Both the position numbers and the translations under genes were made by a program. Shown here piece after piece: positions 6,685 through 13,459 of a stretch of DNA of 20,668 nucleotides (within the stretch, counting starts at the first letter, position 1; each line of letters begins with the position of its first letter). The notes below the pieces were generated by a model, which was not told where the DNA came from, did no database searches, and worked only from the letters and a program-made list of their open reading frames with translations. Source of the stretch: UBA5336 sp039198685 (GTDB lineage: Bacteria; Pseudomonadota; Alphaproteobacteria; Caulobacterales; Hyphomonadaceae); NCBI GenBank assembly GCA_039198685.1, contig JBCCTK010000046.1, positions 1 to 20,668 of the forward strand. Reading direction: 5' to 3'.

Positions 6685-7389
6685 TTAACCGGGCATCACA
6701 ACGGTGTCGATAAGGTGCACGACACCATTTGATGCGTCGATGTCCGTTGCGATAATGGCAGCGGTATTCCCAGCAGCATCTGTCAGGATCGGTGCACCCT
6801 CTACGATCGAAGCAACCAATGTCGCGCCATTCACGGTCGTGATCTCAAAGGTGCCATCGTCTTCACCTTGGATTGCGGCGACCAAGTCTGCAGCCATCAC
6901 CTCACCAGAAACAACGTGGTATGTAAGAACACCGGTCAGGGCATCCTTCTGATCCGGTTCAAGCAGGCTTGCCACCGTACCATCCGGCAATTTGTCGAAG
7001 GCGCTGTTTGGTGGCGCGAAAACGGTGAAAGGCCCTTCGCTATTGAGCGTATCCACCAGACCGGCGGCAGTAACAGCGGCAACCAGCGTAGACAGGTCTT
7101 CCGTTGCAACGGCAACGGCAACGATTGTCGCTTCAGCTTCTACGGCCTCGACAACCTCGTCTAGAGAAGGCGCTTCAGCTTCCGCGGCCTCGACAACCTC
7201 ATCTAGAGAAGGCGCTTCAGCTTCCGCGGCCTCGACAACCTCGTCTAGAGGCGGCGCCTCGGCCACAGCTTCCGTAACCGCTGCCGGCTCTTCACCGGCC
7301 GGTAGGGTATCATCGGCTGTCTCGCAGGCAGACAGAGCCGTCGCTCCAAGCAAAATCGCTGCAAAGCTCATTTTGAGTGTATTGGTCAT
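6685..7389 (-). CDS. FAS1 (fasciclin) domain lipoprotein
   Basis: This encodes a 234-residue surface or periplasmic protein. The N-terminus has a lipoprotein signal with lipobox LSAC, so lipidation is expected at Cys22. Residues 46-87 are three tandem copies of a 14-residue acidic unit, P(P/S)LDEVVEAAEAEA, probably a rod or spacer. The FAS1 domain fills about residues 90-234, with its two hallmark regions TVFAPPNSAFDKLP and VVHLIDTVVMP. FAS1 domains usually mediate adhesion or matrix contacts. The ATG at 7389 has a GGGGAAA ribosome binding site. It is single-gene, ending at the stem-loop at 6629-6657, with a possible ECF-type promoter upstream. The FAS1 assignment is firm; the ligand is unknown. 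Confidence 0.92.
   Translation of the reverse strand: MTNTLKMSFAAILLGATALSACETADDTLPAGEEPAAVTEAVAEAPPLDEVVEAAEAEAPSLDEVVEAAEAEAPSLDEVVEAVEAEATIVAVAVATEDLSTLVAAVTAAGLVDTLNSEGPFTVFAPPNSAFDKLPDGTVASLLEPDQKDALTGVLTYHVVSGEVMAADLVAAIQGEDDGTFEITTVNGATLVASIVEGAPILTDAAGNTAAIIATDIDASNGVVHLIDTVVMPG
7130..7255 (-). repeat. three tandem 42-bp repeats inside the FAS1 gene
   Basis: Units occupy 7130-7171, 7172-7213 and 7214-7255 and are nearly identical at DNA level; each contains TCTAGA. They keep the reading frame and encode the 14-residue acidic spacer of the FAS1 lipoprotein. Near-identity including silent positions points to recent expansion by slippage or recombination, so copy number may vary among strains. 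Confidence 0.9.
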
Positions 7390-7689
7390 AGGTTTCCCCG
7401 ATGTCGTGAACCGAACGTCACGGCTGTGTATACGAATATATCGCTCGATCGGGTCAGCCTGGTTACAAAAATATTAACCTTAATGAGGAGCCAGCCTTGC
7501 AACCGGTCGCGAGGGCGTATCACCTCGCCCTTTCCAACGCGGTCGTGCACGGCCATGCGTTGCGCAAGGTGCGTGCATTACCCTGTCCGAAGAATGAATT
7601 ACTGGGGAGGGGGTGTCCGGCGCCTGTTGCGGGCCGTTGTGAGCGCGTCTGATGCGATGAAATCGGTGTCACTCCCGTGGGTTTGGGCT
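7390..7689. other. intergenic region between two minus-strand genes
   Basis: These 300 bases lie between the end of the duplicated-domain protein gene and the start of the FAS1 gene. Apart from a possible promoter for the latter, they hold a small stem GCGAGG/CCTCGC near 7509-7526. The open frames here look like shadows, with no recognisable product. Confidence 0.5.
7440..7466 (-). promoter_or_regulatory. possible ECF-type promoter for the FAS1 gene
   Basis: On the minus strand GTAACC (7466-7461) is followed after 17 bases by CGAT (7443-7440). That resembles the alphaproteobacterial ECF pattern with an AAC-containing -35 box and a CG-starting -10 box. It would place the transcript start about 40 bases before the ATG at 7389. 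The match is short and could be chance. Confidence 0.3.
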
Positions 7690-8685
7690 TTACCTGGGTT
7701 TTCCCGACGCGGCTTTGGGTTTTTGATCGAATCGTGGGCAAGGCTTTGATATATCTCCGCCGGCCTCGGCAATCTCGGCGCGCAGGGCATCCATCATGGC
7801 CTCGCCTTCGCCGTCCCAGACAGGCAGTGAAAAAGAAGCCCAAGCTTTCGAGCTACGCGTTTCATACCAAAGAAAACCCTCGGCCTCGTCCGATTCCAAG
7901 GCGACGAGGGCGCAGACCTGGTCAAACGGGAACCAGAACACTCTGATTTCCTCGTTTTCGGTCCACCACGTTCCAAACACTTGGTCCGTTAGAATCGTTC
8001 CGGTGTCCTTAAGGTCTTCTCTGGCATATGAAACGAGCGCAAGGATCGTTTCCTCTTCAGAACGCCACTCGCGCGATTTCAAGAGGGCCAGATCCTCGGC
8101 GGCAATCTCGTCTCCGGATACGGGAAGCGGATAGAGCCCCGAAGCACCGTCAAATCGAATATTCCGCCGACACGCTTCGCGCTGCATTTCCGTTTGGGCG
8201 TCTTCATTCAGCCGCCGCAGTTGGGCCATGAACCGGTCATGACCGCCTTCCTCAACTGAGAGGGAAAAGCGCATCCAGTCATCAGGCCCCGCGCGGGTCA
8301 GCAGATAGGTCTCGTCTAGGAAATAGTGCCCCTCCTGAACTGTTTCGATGCTGCACAGCTCGCCAAGGCGAAACCAGTGTGAGCTGAGCTCGCCATCCTG
8401 CTTGTCCCAGAACCCCACATACTGGTCGGTGAGCAACACGCCGCCCGTCTCGAATAAAATAACGCCGTCTGCGTAGAATTCGAGAACCGTTTCGTCTGGC
8501 GTTAACAGGTCGTTTTCAAGCAACCAGTCGCGGCGATTATCCGAGAGATCGCTGCCTGGCTGTACGGTCGTCTCATCGAGGATAAAGTTGCCCTGCCACC
8601 CCTGATAGCGCATCGCGGCGATCGCTCCCATAACGGTCACCACTGAAGCGACAATCGCAATAAGGATTACACCCCATGTCTTCAT
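7690..8685 (-). CDS. membrane-anchored protein with two copies of an unknown domain
   Basis: This encodes 331 residues. A single N-terminal membrane helix (about 4-24) has no cleavage motif, so it is probably an anchor with the rest outside the cytoplasm. The remainder is an internal duplication: residues about 56-160 and 200-308 share one pattern. In copy 1 this reads GVLLTDQYVGFWD, then HWFRLGELCSIE, then WMRFSLSVEEGG. In copy 2 it reads GTILTDQVFGTWW, then FWFPFDQVCALV, then WASFSLPVWDGE. The order of strands and a final helix (RFMAQLRRL / AMMDALRAE) recalls bacterial PH-like domains, but that is a guess. Cys at 111, 172, 258 and 316 could allow disulfides. A GGGGG ribosome binding site precedes the ATG. 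It lies 42 bases after murC and is likely co-transcribed with it. Not a member of the usual dcw set. Confidence 0.75.
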   Translation of the reverse strand: MKTWGVILIAIVASVVTVMGAIAAMRYQGWQGNFILDETTVQPGSDLSDNRRDWLLENDLLTPDETVLEFYADGVILFETGGVLLTDQYVGFWDKQDGELSSHWFRLGELCSIETVQEGHYFLDETYLLTRAGPDDWMRFSLSVEEGGHDRFMAQLRRLNEDAQTEMQREACRRNIRFDGASGLYPLPVSGDEIAAEDLALLKSREWRSEEETILALVSYAREDLKDTGTILTDQVFGTWWTENEEIRVFWFPFDQVCALVALESDEAEGFLWYETRSSKAWASFSLPVWDGEGEAMMDALRAEIAEAGGDISKPCPRFDQKPKAASGKPR

Positions 8686-8727
8686 GAATGCCCCCGCACC
8701 CGTTTATTCTGTTTTGCAAAAATTTTG

Positions 8728-10155
8728 CTAAGCGCTCTTCAATGCCTCTGCAAGGTGTCCCGTGTGGACAGAAATATTGCCTGCGCCCAGGCAAACCACC
8801 ATGCCACCTGGTTGGGCCAGCTTGGCGACTGTTGCGGGCAGGGTATTCAGATCGTCCAAAACGTCTGCTTTGCGATGGCCGTGGCGCTGGATGCTGGCAA
8901 CGAGGGTCTCATGGTTGATGTCATCGATCGGCGCTTCACCGGCAGGATAGACCGGCGAGATCAGCACATGGTCGGCAGCATGGAAGCATCCAGAGAACGC
9001 ATCGAACAGATCGCGCAACCGCGTATAGCGATGTGGCTGGTGCACCGCGATCAACTGGCCGGTTCCAACCATGGCCCTGGCTGCTTTCAATACCGCTTCG
9101 ATCTCCACGGGATGGTGGCCATAATCATCGATGATCCGAATGGGCGGTTGATCCTTGACCGGACGCCATTCGCCCACGGGGGTAAACCGCCGCTTGACGC
9201 CGCCAAAGCCAGCAAGCGCATCGCGCAACTGCGTATCCGTCGCGCCAAGTTCAAGGGCCACGGTGATTGCCGCCAAGGCGTTTTGCACATTGTGATCGCC
9301 CGCCATTGGCAGGCTGAGCTGTTCAATCATCATCGGCTGGGCCGAACCCGGTCGGCGTAAGGCCACATCAAAATGGGACCCATTCAAATCAGTCGTGACA
9401 TTGACAGCGCGAACGTCGGCCTGGCGGTTGAAGCCATAGGTGATTCGCCGCCTGTCGGTCACTCGCGCCGCAAGGGCCTGCACCTCAGCATGGTCGGTAC
9501 AGAGCACGGCGAAACCGTAGAAGGGGATATTTTCGACAAAGGTGTCAAAGGCATCGCGCAGGGCGTCCATGCTCCCGTAATGGTCCATGTGCTCTGCGTC
9601 GATATTGGTCACGATTGCTGCCGTCGGAGACAGCTTGATGAACGTGCCGTCGCTTTCGTCAGCCTCCACAACCATCCAGTCCCCTGCACCGGCCTTCGCA
9701 TTTGAGCCATAGGCATTGACGATGCCGCCATTGATCACGGTCGGGTCGATCCCGCAGCCATCCAGCAGAGCGGCCACCATGCTGGTGGTGGTGGTTTTGC
9801 CATGGGTCCCCGCCACGCAGACCGTCCATTTCAGGCGTACAAGTTCAGCCAGCATATTGGCTCGGCGGACCACCGGGATGCCCAGAGCACGGGCCGCGAC
9901 CACTTCAGGATTATCGCCCTTGATCGCCGTGGAGACGATAACAGCACCCGCCCCGTGCACATTCTCCGGCGCATGGCCGATATGGATGTTCGCGCCCTTC
10001 TCGCGGAGGCGCTCCACGATATCACTGGCGCGTATATCCGAGCCTTGGACCTCATAGCCGAGCGTCATCATTACTTCGGCGATGCCGGACATGCCAATAC
10101 CGCCAATGCCCACAAGATGGGCCGGGCCAAGATCAAAGGGGGAAGGATTTCTCAT
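8728..10155 (-). CDS. murC: UDP-N-acetylmuramate--L-alanine ligase
   Basis: MurC adds the first amino acid, L-Ala, to UDP-MurNAc in the cytoplasm using ATP. The 475 residues show GIGGIGMS (16-23, nucleotide-sugar binding), the ATP loop GTHGKTTTT (116-124), EADESDGTF (164-172), GDHNVQNALA (286-295), DDYGHHP (343-349) and HQPHRYTRL (372-380), all diagnostic. The start at 10155 was chosen because it gives the normal N-terminus. The frame stays open a further 137 codons upstream, but that stretch is antisense to the Uma2 gene and has no homology. It is the last cell-wall gene of the cluster here. It is separated from murG by about 1.07 kb of oppositely oriented genes, so it needs either read-through or its own promoter. 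Confidence 0.97.
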   Translation of the reverse strand: MRNPSPFDLGPAHLVGIGGIGMSGIAEVMMTLGYEVQGSDIRASDIVERLREKGANIHIGHAPENVHGAGAVIVSTAIKGDNPEVVAARALGIPVVRRANMLAELVRLKWTVCVAGTHGKTTTTSMVAALLDGCGIDPTVINGGIVNAYGSNAKAGAGDWMVVEADESDGTFIKLSPTAAIVTNIDAEHMDHYGSMDALRDAFDTFVENIPFYGFAVLCTDHAEVQALAARVTDRRRITYGFNRQADVRAVNVTTDLNGSHFDVALRRPGSAQPMMIEQLSLPMAGDHNVQNALAAITVALELGATDTQLRDALAGFGGVKRRFTPVGEWRPVKDQPPIRIIDDYGHHPVEIEAVLKAARAMVGTGQLIAVHQPHRYTRLRDLFDAFSGCFHAADHVLISPVYPAGEAPIDDINHETLVASIQRHGHRKADVLDDLNTLPATVAKLAQPGGMVVCLGAGNISVHTGHLAEALKSA

Positions 10156-10182
10156 CGTGTGGCATTCACCCGGCAAATGCGG

Positions 10183-10194
10183 TAAAATCAAGCC
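10183..10194 (+). promoter_or_regulatory. -10 box suggesting a leaderless Uma2 transcript
   Basis: TAAAAT at 10183-10188 is a good -10 hexamer, but only 6 bases separate it from the ATG at 10195. Transcription would start at or next to the start codon, giving a leaderless mRNA. This agrees with the lack of a ribosome binding site. The -35 region is weak (TGGCAT). Confidence 0.35.
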
Positions 10195-10776
10195 ATGGAA
10201 GACGGCTTCATCAGCTATCACACCCGCCCCGACGGCCAGCGCTATTTCACAAATAGCGACATGGCGCGCATGGTCGAGCAGGGCTTGATCGACCCAGACG
10301 ACCGGTGGGAACTGATCCGGGGGGCTTGGTACGACATGGGCAGCGAAGGTTTCGAACATATGGATCTGCGCACACGGATCCTCAGGGAGATGACTCTCCA
10401 AATGGGGCGTCGAAGCGACGTACTCATCAGCACGGAAGGCTCGATCTATTTTTCCAGGGACACTGGACTGCGCCCGGACCTGATCATATACCGAGCCGAT
10501 GTCGGCACGAATGAGATGACGGGCGACGACATCTTCCTCATCGCCGAAATCATGAAATCCAGCCACCAGCGTGACCGGGTCGAAAAGCTTCCGGTCTACG
10601 CTGCTGCGGGCGTTCCAGAGGTCTGGCTGATCGATTTAGACGCGCGCCAGGTGGACGCGGCGCGCGCGCCGGTCCGCGACAGCGAGTCTTATAGCACAGT
10701 CCAAAGACGCGAATTCAACGACAAGCTAACACCCTCCAACTTCCCAAACATTAGCATCGTTGTCAGCGCGCTATAG
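10195..10776 (+). CDS. Uma2-family (DUF820) endonuclease-fold protein
   Basis: This encodes 193 residues of the Uma2/DUF820 family, which has a PD-(D/E)XK restriction-endonuclease-like fold; biological roles are mostly unknown. The family signature is present in order: WELIRG (38-43), the strand RPDLIIYRADV with Asp95, AEIMKSS with Glu118, DRVEKLPVYAAAGVPEVWLID (from about 127) with Lys131, and a variable C-terminal tail. The acidic residues and the Lys suggest a working metal-dependent active site. The usual EVxS stretch is EIMKSS here. It lies opposite in strand to the surrounding cell-wall genes, starts 39 bases from murC and has no clear ribosome binding site. It is very probably an insertion into the dcw cluster. 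Confidence 0.88.
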   Translation: MEDGFISYHTRPDGQRYFTNSDMARMVEQGLIDPDDRWELIRGAWYDMGSEGFEHMDLRTRILREMTLQMGRRSDVLISTEGSIYFSRDTGLRPDLIIYRADVGTNEMTGDDIFLIAEIMKSSHQRDRVEKLPVYAAAGVPEVWLIDLDARQVDAARAPVRDSESYSTVQRREFNDKLTPSNFPNISIVVSAL

Positions 10777-10841
10777 AATAGCCTGATAGCGAAATTGCAC
10801 CAAACATAAGGGGAGCCCTCAGGCAATGAGACACTTTATTG

Positions 10842-11201
10842 ATGGTCATCGCCACCACGTTGGCAGGATGCCAGAGCGACGCATCTTCTGTACGCGAATC
10901 AGAGATTGGACGAACTGCGCTCGAACGGGCCTTCGCTGAAAGCAGCATTATTTCAAGCCGACGCTATTTCTGCATCGTTTATGTTCAGGTCAACCCGGAG
11001 TTTCGCCCCATGGAATATCGCTCTGACCCTTTAGCGAATTGGGCGGCGACACCCCAGGAATCGTGGATCGAGTTTGGTAAGCATAGCCAGATAGACAAGA
11101 CCTGTGCGCCGTATTCAGCGGTTATCAGCGCCGTACCGCGCGACGTACGCCAATGCGAGTTGTGCGAATGCTTGTGGATGCGGGGCTTCTCGGGAAGGTG
11201 A
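10842..11201 (+). CDS. lipoprotein-like ORF, possibly frameshifted
   Basis: The frame encodes about 119 residues beginning MVIATTLAGCQSDAS, with a lipobox-like LAGC. The n-region of a signal peptide is missing and no ribosome binding site precedes the ATG at 10842 or the TTG at 10839. An ATG at 10826, preceded by AGGGGAG, reads MRHFI and then leaves this frame by one base. Removing a single base near 10841 would fuse MRHFI to MVIATTLAGC and restore a normal lipoprotein signal. At the 3' end, from about 11150, the +1 frame reads MRVVRMLVDAGLLGKV and looks more protein-like than the Cys-rich tail in this frame. Base composition is less GC-rich than that of the cell-wall genes. I do not recognise the family; it may be a decaying gene carried with the Uma2 gene. 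Confidence 0.4.
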   Translation: MVIATTLAGCQSDASSVRESEIGRTALERAFAESSIISSRRYFCIVYVQVNPEFRPMEYRSDPLANWAATPQESWIEFGKHSQIDKTCAPYSAVISAVPRDVRQCELCECLWMRGFSGR

Positions 11202-11222
11202 CAACCAATTGCAACGCCCGCC

Positions 11223-12320
11223 TTAAGCTGCAGCTCTCGCCACCCGCTCTGCCAAATCTGCCAGATCTCTTGCCGCTGTGACGCTGCCTGCGGCGCGCGC
11301 GGCGGCGGCACGTTCGGCCAATTCTTTGCTATTGCCCAAACGAACCGCTAACAGCTCACCCAGCAAGTTGGGATAGAGATTTGCTTCCAGCATCAAGTCG
11401 GCGGCACCGACATCAGTGAGGGCGGCGGCATTGGCGGTCTGGTGGTCGTCCATGGCGATCGCGAGCGGGATAAGAATCGAAGGCCGGCCTACCGCGGCAA
11501 TCTCGCTGACCGTGCCTGCGCCGGATCGAGCGATGACGAAATGAGCTGCCGCCAGCCGGTTCGCCATGTCATCAAAAAACGTGTCGATTTCGGCTGTGAC
11601 ACCCGCATTGGCGTAGAGCTTTACCACATCGACAACTTGCTCCTCTCGCACCTGTTGGGTGACCACCAAACGGGCCTTCAAGTCCTCCGGAAGGTGGTTG
11701 CAAATGGCCAGCGGAATCGCTTCGCCAAGAATGCGCGAGCCCTGGCTGCCGCCGGTGATCAGGATGTGCAACTCTCCGCCAGGATCGGGATAGGGTTGGT
11801 GCCTTAGCGCTGCAATCGGCGCACGCACGGGATTGCCGAGGGGAAGATGCTCCGCGCCAGACGGCAGGCGGTCCAGGCGGGGGAAACCACTTGCGACGAC
11901 CGAGGCATGGGACGCAAAGCGCCGGTTCACGCGGCCCAGGACGGCATTCTGTTCGTGGATGACCAAAGGAATACCCATCTGTCGGCCTGCGGCGAGGGCA
12001 GGATAAGCCGGATAGCCGCCAAAACCTGCAATCAGGCTGGGTCGCTGCGCGCGGAATCGCTGCTTGGCCATGGACACACCACGAGACAGTTTCAGCGCCG
12101 TACTGGGCAAGGTCCAGGGCTTTCGAACATTAGGACTGGCCGCCTGGACCTCAACTTTCCAGTCAGCTGGAAATTTCGATCCATAGCGCAAGCCCCGGTC
12201 ATCGCTGATCAGGCCGACCTGCCAGCCACGGGCGCGCATTTCCCCAGCGAAGGCCGCGGCAGGAAACATATGCCCGCCTGTCCCGCCGGCTGCGATGATC
12301 AACACAGGCTGGTCCGTCAT
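11223..12320 (-). CDS. murG: UDP-GlcNAc:lipid I GlcNAc transferase
   Basis: MurG turns lipid I into lipid II on the inner face of the cytoplasmic membrane. The 365 residues show the glycine loop GGTGGHMFPA (12-21), HEQN (122-125), the second glycine loop TGGSQGSR (189-196), ARSGAGTVSE (264-273) and DDHQTANA (291-298), the usual GT28 UDP-GlcNAc site. The ATG at 12320 overlaps the ftsW stop (ATGA), so the two are translationally coupled. An in-frame extension upstream lies inside ftsW and is not used. The tail is Ala/Arg-rich. It is the last gene of the unbroken ftsI-to-murG run. Confidence 0.97.
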   Translation of the reverse strand: MTDQPVLIIAAGGTGGHMFPAAAFAGEMRARGWQVGLISDDRGLRYGSKFPADWKVEVQAASPNVRKPWTLPSTALKLSRGVSMAKQRFRAQRPSLIAGFGGYPAYPALAAGRQMGIPLVIHEQNAVLGRVNRRFASHASVVASGFPRLDRLPSGAEHLPLGNPVRAPIAALRHQPYPDPGGELHILITGGSQGSRILGEAIPLAICNHLPEDLKARLVVTQQVREEQVVDVVKLYANAGVTAEIDTFFDDMANRLAAAHFVIARSGAGTVSEIAAVGRPSILIPLAIAMDDHQTANAAALTDVGAADLMLEANLYPNLLGELLAVRLGNSKELAERAAAARAAGSVTAARDLADLAERVARAAA

Positions 12321-13459
12321 ATCCGTCTCCGCATCAGGGGTGGCCTGCGCACAAGCGCGAGGGCGAACCCCAGGGTCAACGCGGTACCCGCCAGCGATGA
12401 ACCGCCATAGGATATGAAAGGCAGCGTCATCCCCTTGGGCGGGATCAATGCGACGTTCACACCAATATTGATGACCGTGTGGAGGCCGAAGAGGACAAAC
12501 AAGCCCGTCGCAGCCGCACGCGGATAAGGGTCTTCGATCCGCGCGGCAAGCCCCAGGCCGCGCAGTGTTATGAACGCGTAGAAGCACATCACCACAAGCG
12601 CAGCGACAAAGCCGAACTCTTCCCCCATGACCGCATAAACAAAATCGGTATGGGCATCGGGCAAACTGGATTTGACGGTGCCCTCCCCGGGACCGGCCCC
12701 AAGGACACCACCCCGCGAGATTGCCTCGGCGGCTTTATCAATCTGGTAGGTGTCGTAGGCGCTTGGGTCGATGAAACTGTTTACCCGCTGGCGAACATGG
12801 GGCAGCGCCGCGTATAGCCCAGTGGCGAGCACCGTGCCGAGCGTGGCAAACCCAGCCGCCCACCGAAGGGGTAAACCGGCAACAAAGAAAGTGATCACGA
12901 ACGCTGCAGATAAAAGCGCAGCCTGGCCGACATCTGGCTGCAGCACGAGCAGGATCAAGGTCAAGGCATAACAGCCAAACGCCAGTATGGCCCATGGCCC
13001 GGCCGGAAAAAGCTGGCGCTGGGCCAAAAGCCATCCCACAAGAATGATCAGGGCAGGCTTGACCATTTCTGAGGGCTGGAGCGAAAATCCAAACAGACGG
13101 ATCCAGCGCTGGGCGCCCTTCGCCTCATGCCCTGCCAGCAAGATCACAGCCATCAAGGCAAAGGCCCCAAAGAATACAAGGGCCGCCGCGCGGCGCGCCA
13201 TGTGCCGATCCATCAGGGATGCCCCTAATAGAATAACCAAGGCGCCGCCCGTGAACATGGCCTGTCGGAAAACGAAGAAATAGCGATCCTCATATCCCAT
13301 GCGCTCTGCCGCCGGTGGACCCGCAGCAAGGGAGAGCAAAAGACCAAAGCCGAGAAGGCAAAGCGCTGCGAGTATGATCGGCCAGTCGACGGTCCGGCGC
13401 CATTCGGTGGTCCAGGACATGTCCGCCCTGGACAATCCTGGAGCAACGAGTGAGGTCAT
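12317..13459 (-). CDS. ftsW: septal peptidoglycan polymerase (SEDS)
   Basis: FtsW is the SEDS-family glycosyltransferase that polymerises lipid II at the division site with its partner FtsI. The 380 residues have about ten hydrophobic segments. Conserved stretches are KGAQRWI (114-120), QPSE (128-131), QPDVGQA (174-180), PDAHTDFVYAVMGEE (267-281) and PKGMTLPFISYGGSS (341-355). The loop after PDVGQ and the long periplasmic loop around 220-270 are of the normal kind. The start at 13459 overlaps the murD stop (ATGA), and its own stop overlaps murG. An N-terminal cytoplasmic tail of about 25 residues is present. Confidence 0.97.
   Translation of the reverse strand: MTSLVAPGLSRADMSWTTEWRRTVDWPIILAALCLLGFGLLLSLAAGPPAAERMGYEDRYFFVFRQAMFTGGALVILLGASLMDRHMARRAAALVFFGAFALMAVILLAGHEAKGAQRWIRLFGFSLQPSEMVKPALIILVGWLLAQRQLFPAGPWAILAFGCYALTLILLVLQPDVGQAALLSAAFVITFFVAGLPLRWAAGFATLGTVLATGLYAALPHVRQRVNSFIDPSAYDTYQIDKAAEAISRGGVLGAGPGEGTVKSSLPDAHTDFVYAVMGEEFGFVAALVVMCFYAFITLRGLGLAARIEDPYPRAAATGLFVLFGLHTVINIGVNVALIPPKGMTLPFISYGGSSLAGTALTLGFALALVRRPPLMRRRI

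Noticed and set aside
7400..7420. GTGA-N8-TCAC palindrome before the FAS1 gene
   Set aside because: The spacing is 8 rather than 6 bases and the flanks do not match the two CRP-type elements.
7426..7749. 107-codon plus-strand frame between the FAS1 gene and the duplicated-domain gene
   Set aside because: It overlaps the end of a minus-strand gene, and the composition is typical of a shadow frame with no domain.
10156..10566. In-frame 137-codon extension of murC
   Set aside because: It lies antisense to the well-supported Uma2 gene, and MurC proteins start at the Met at 10155.
12321..12587. In-frame 89-codon extension of murG
   Set aside because: It lies inside ftsW in another frame, and the ATGA overlap plus the GGTGGH spacing fix the start at 12320.
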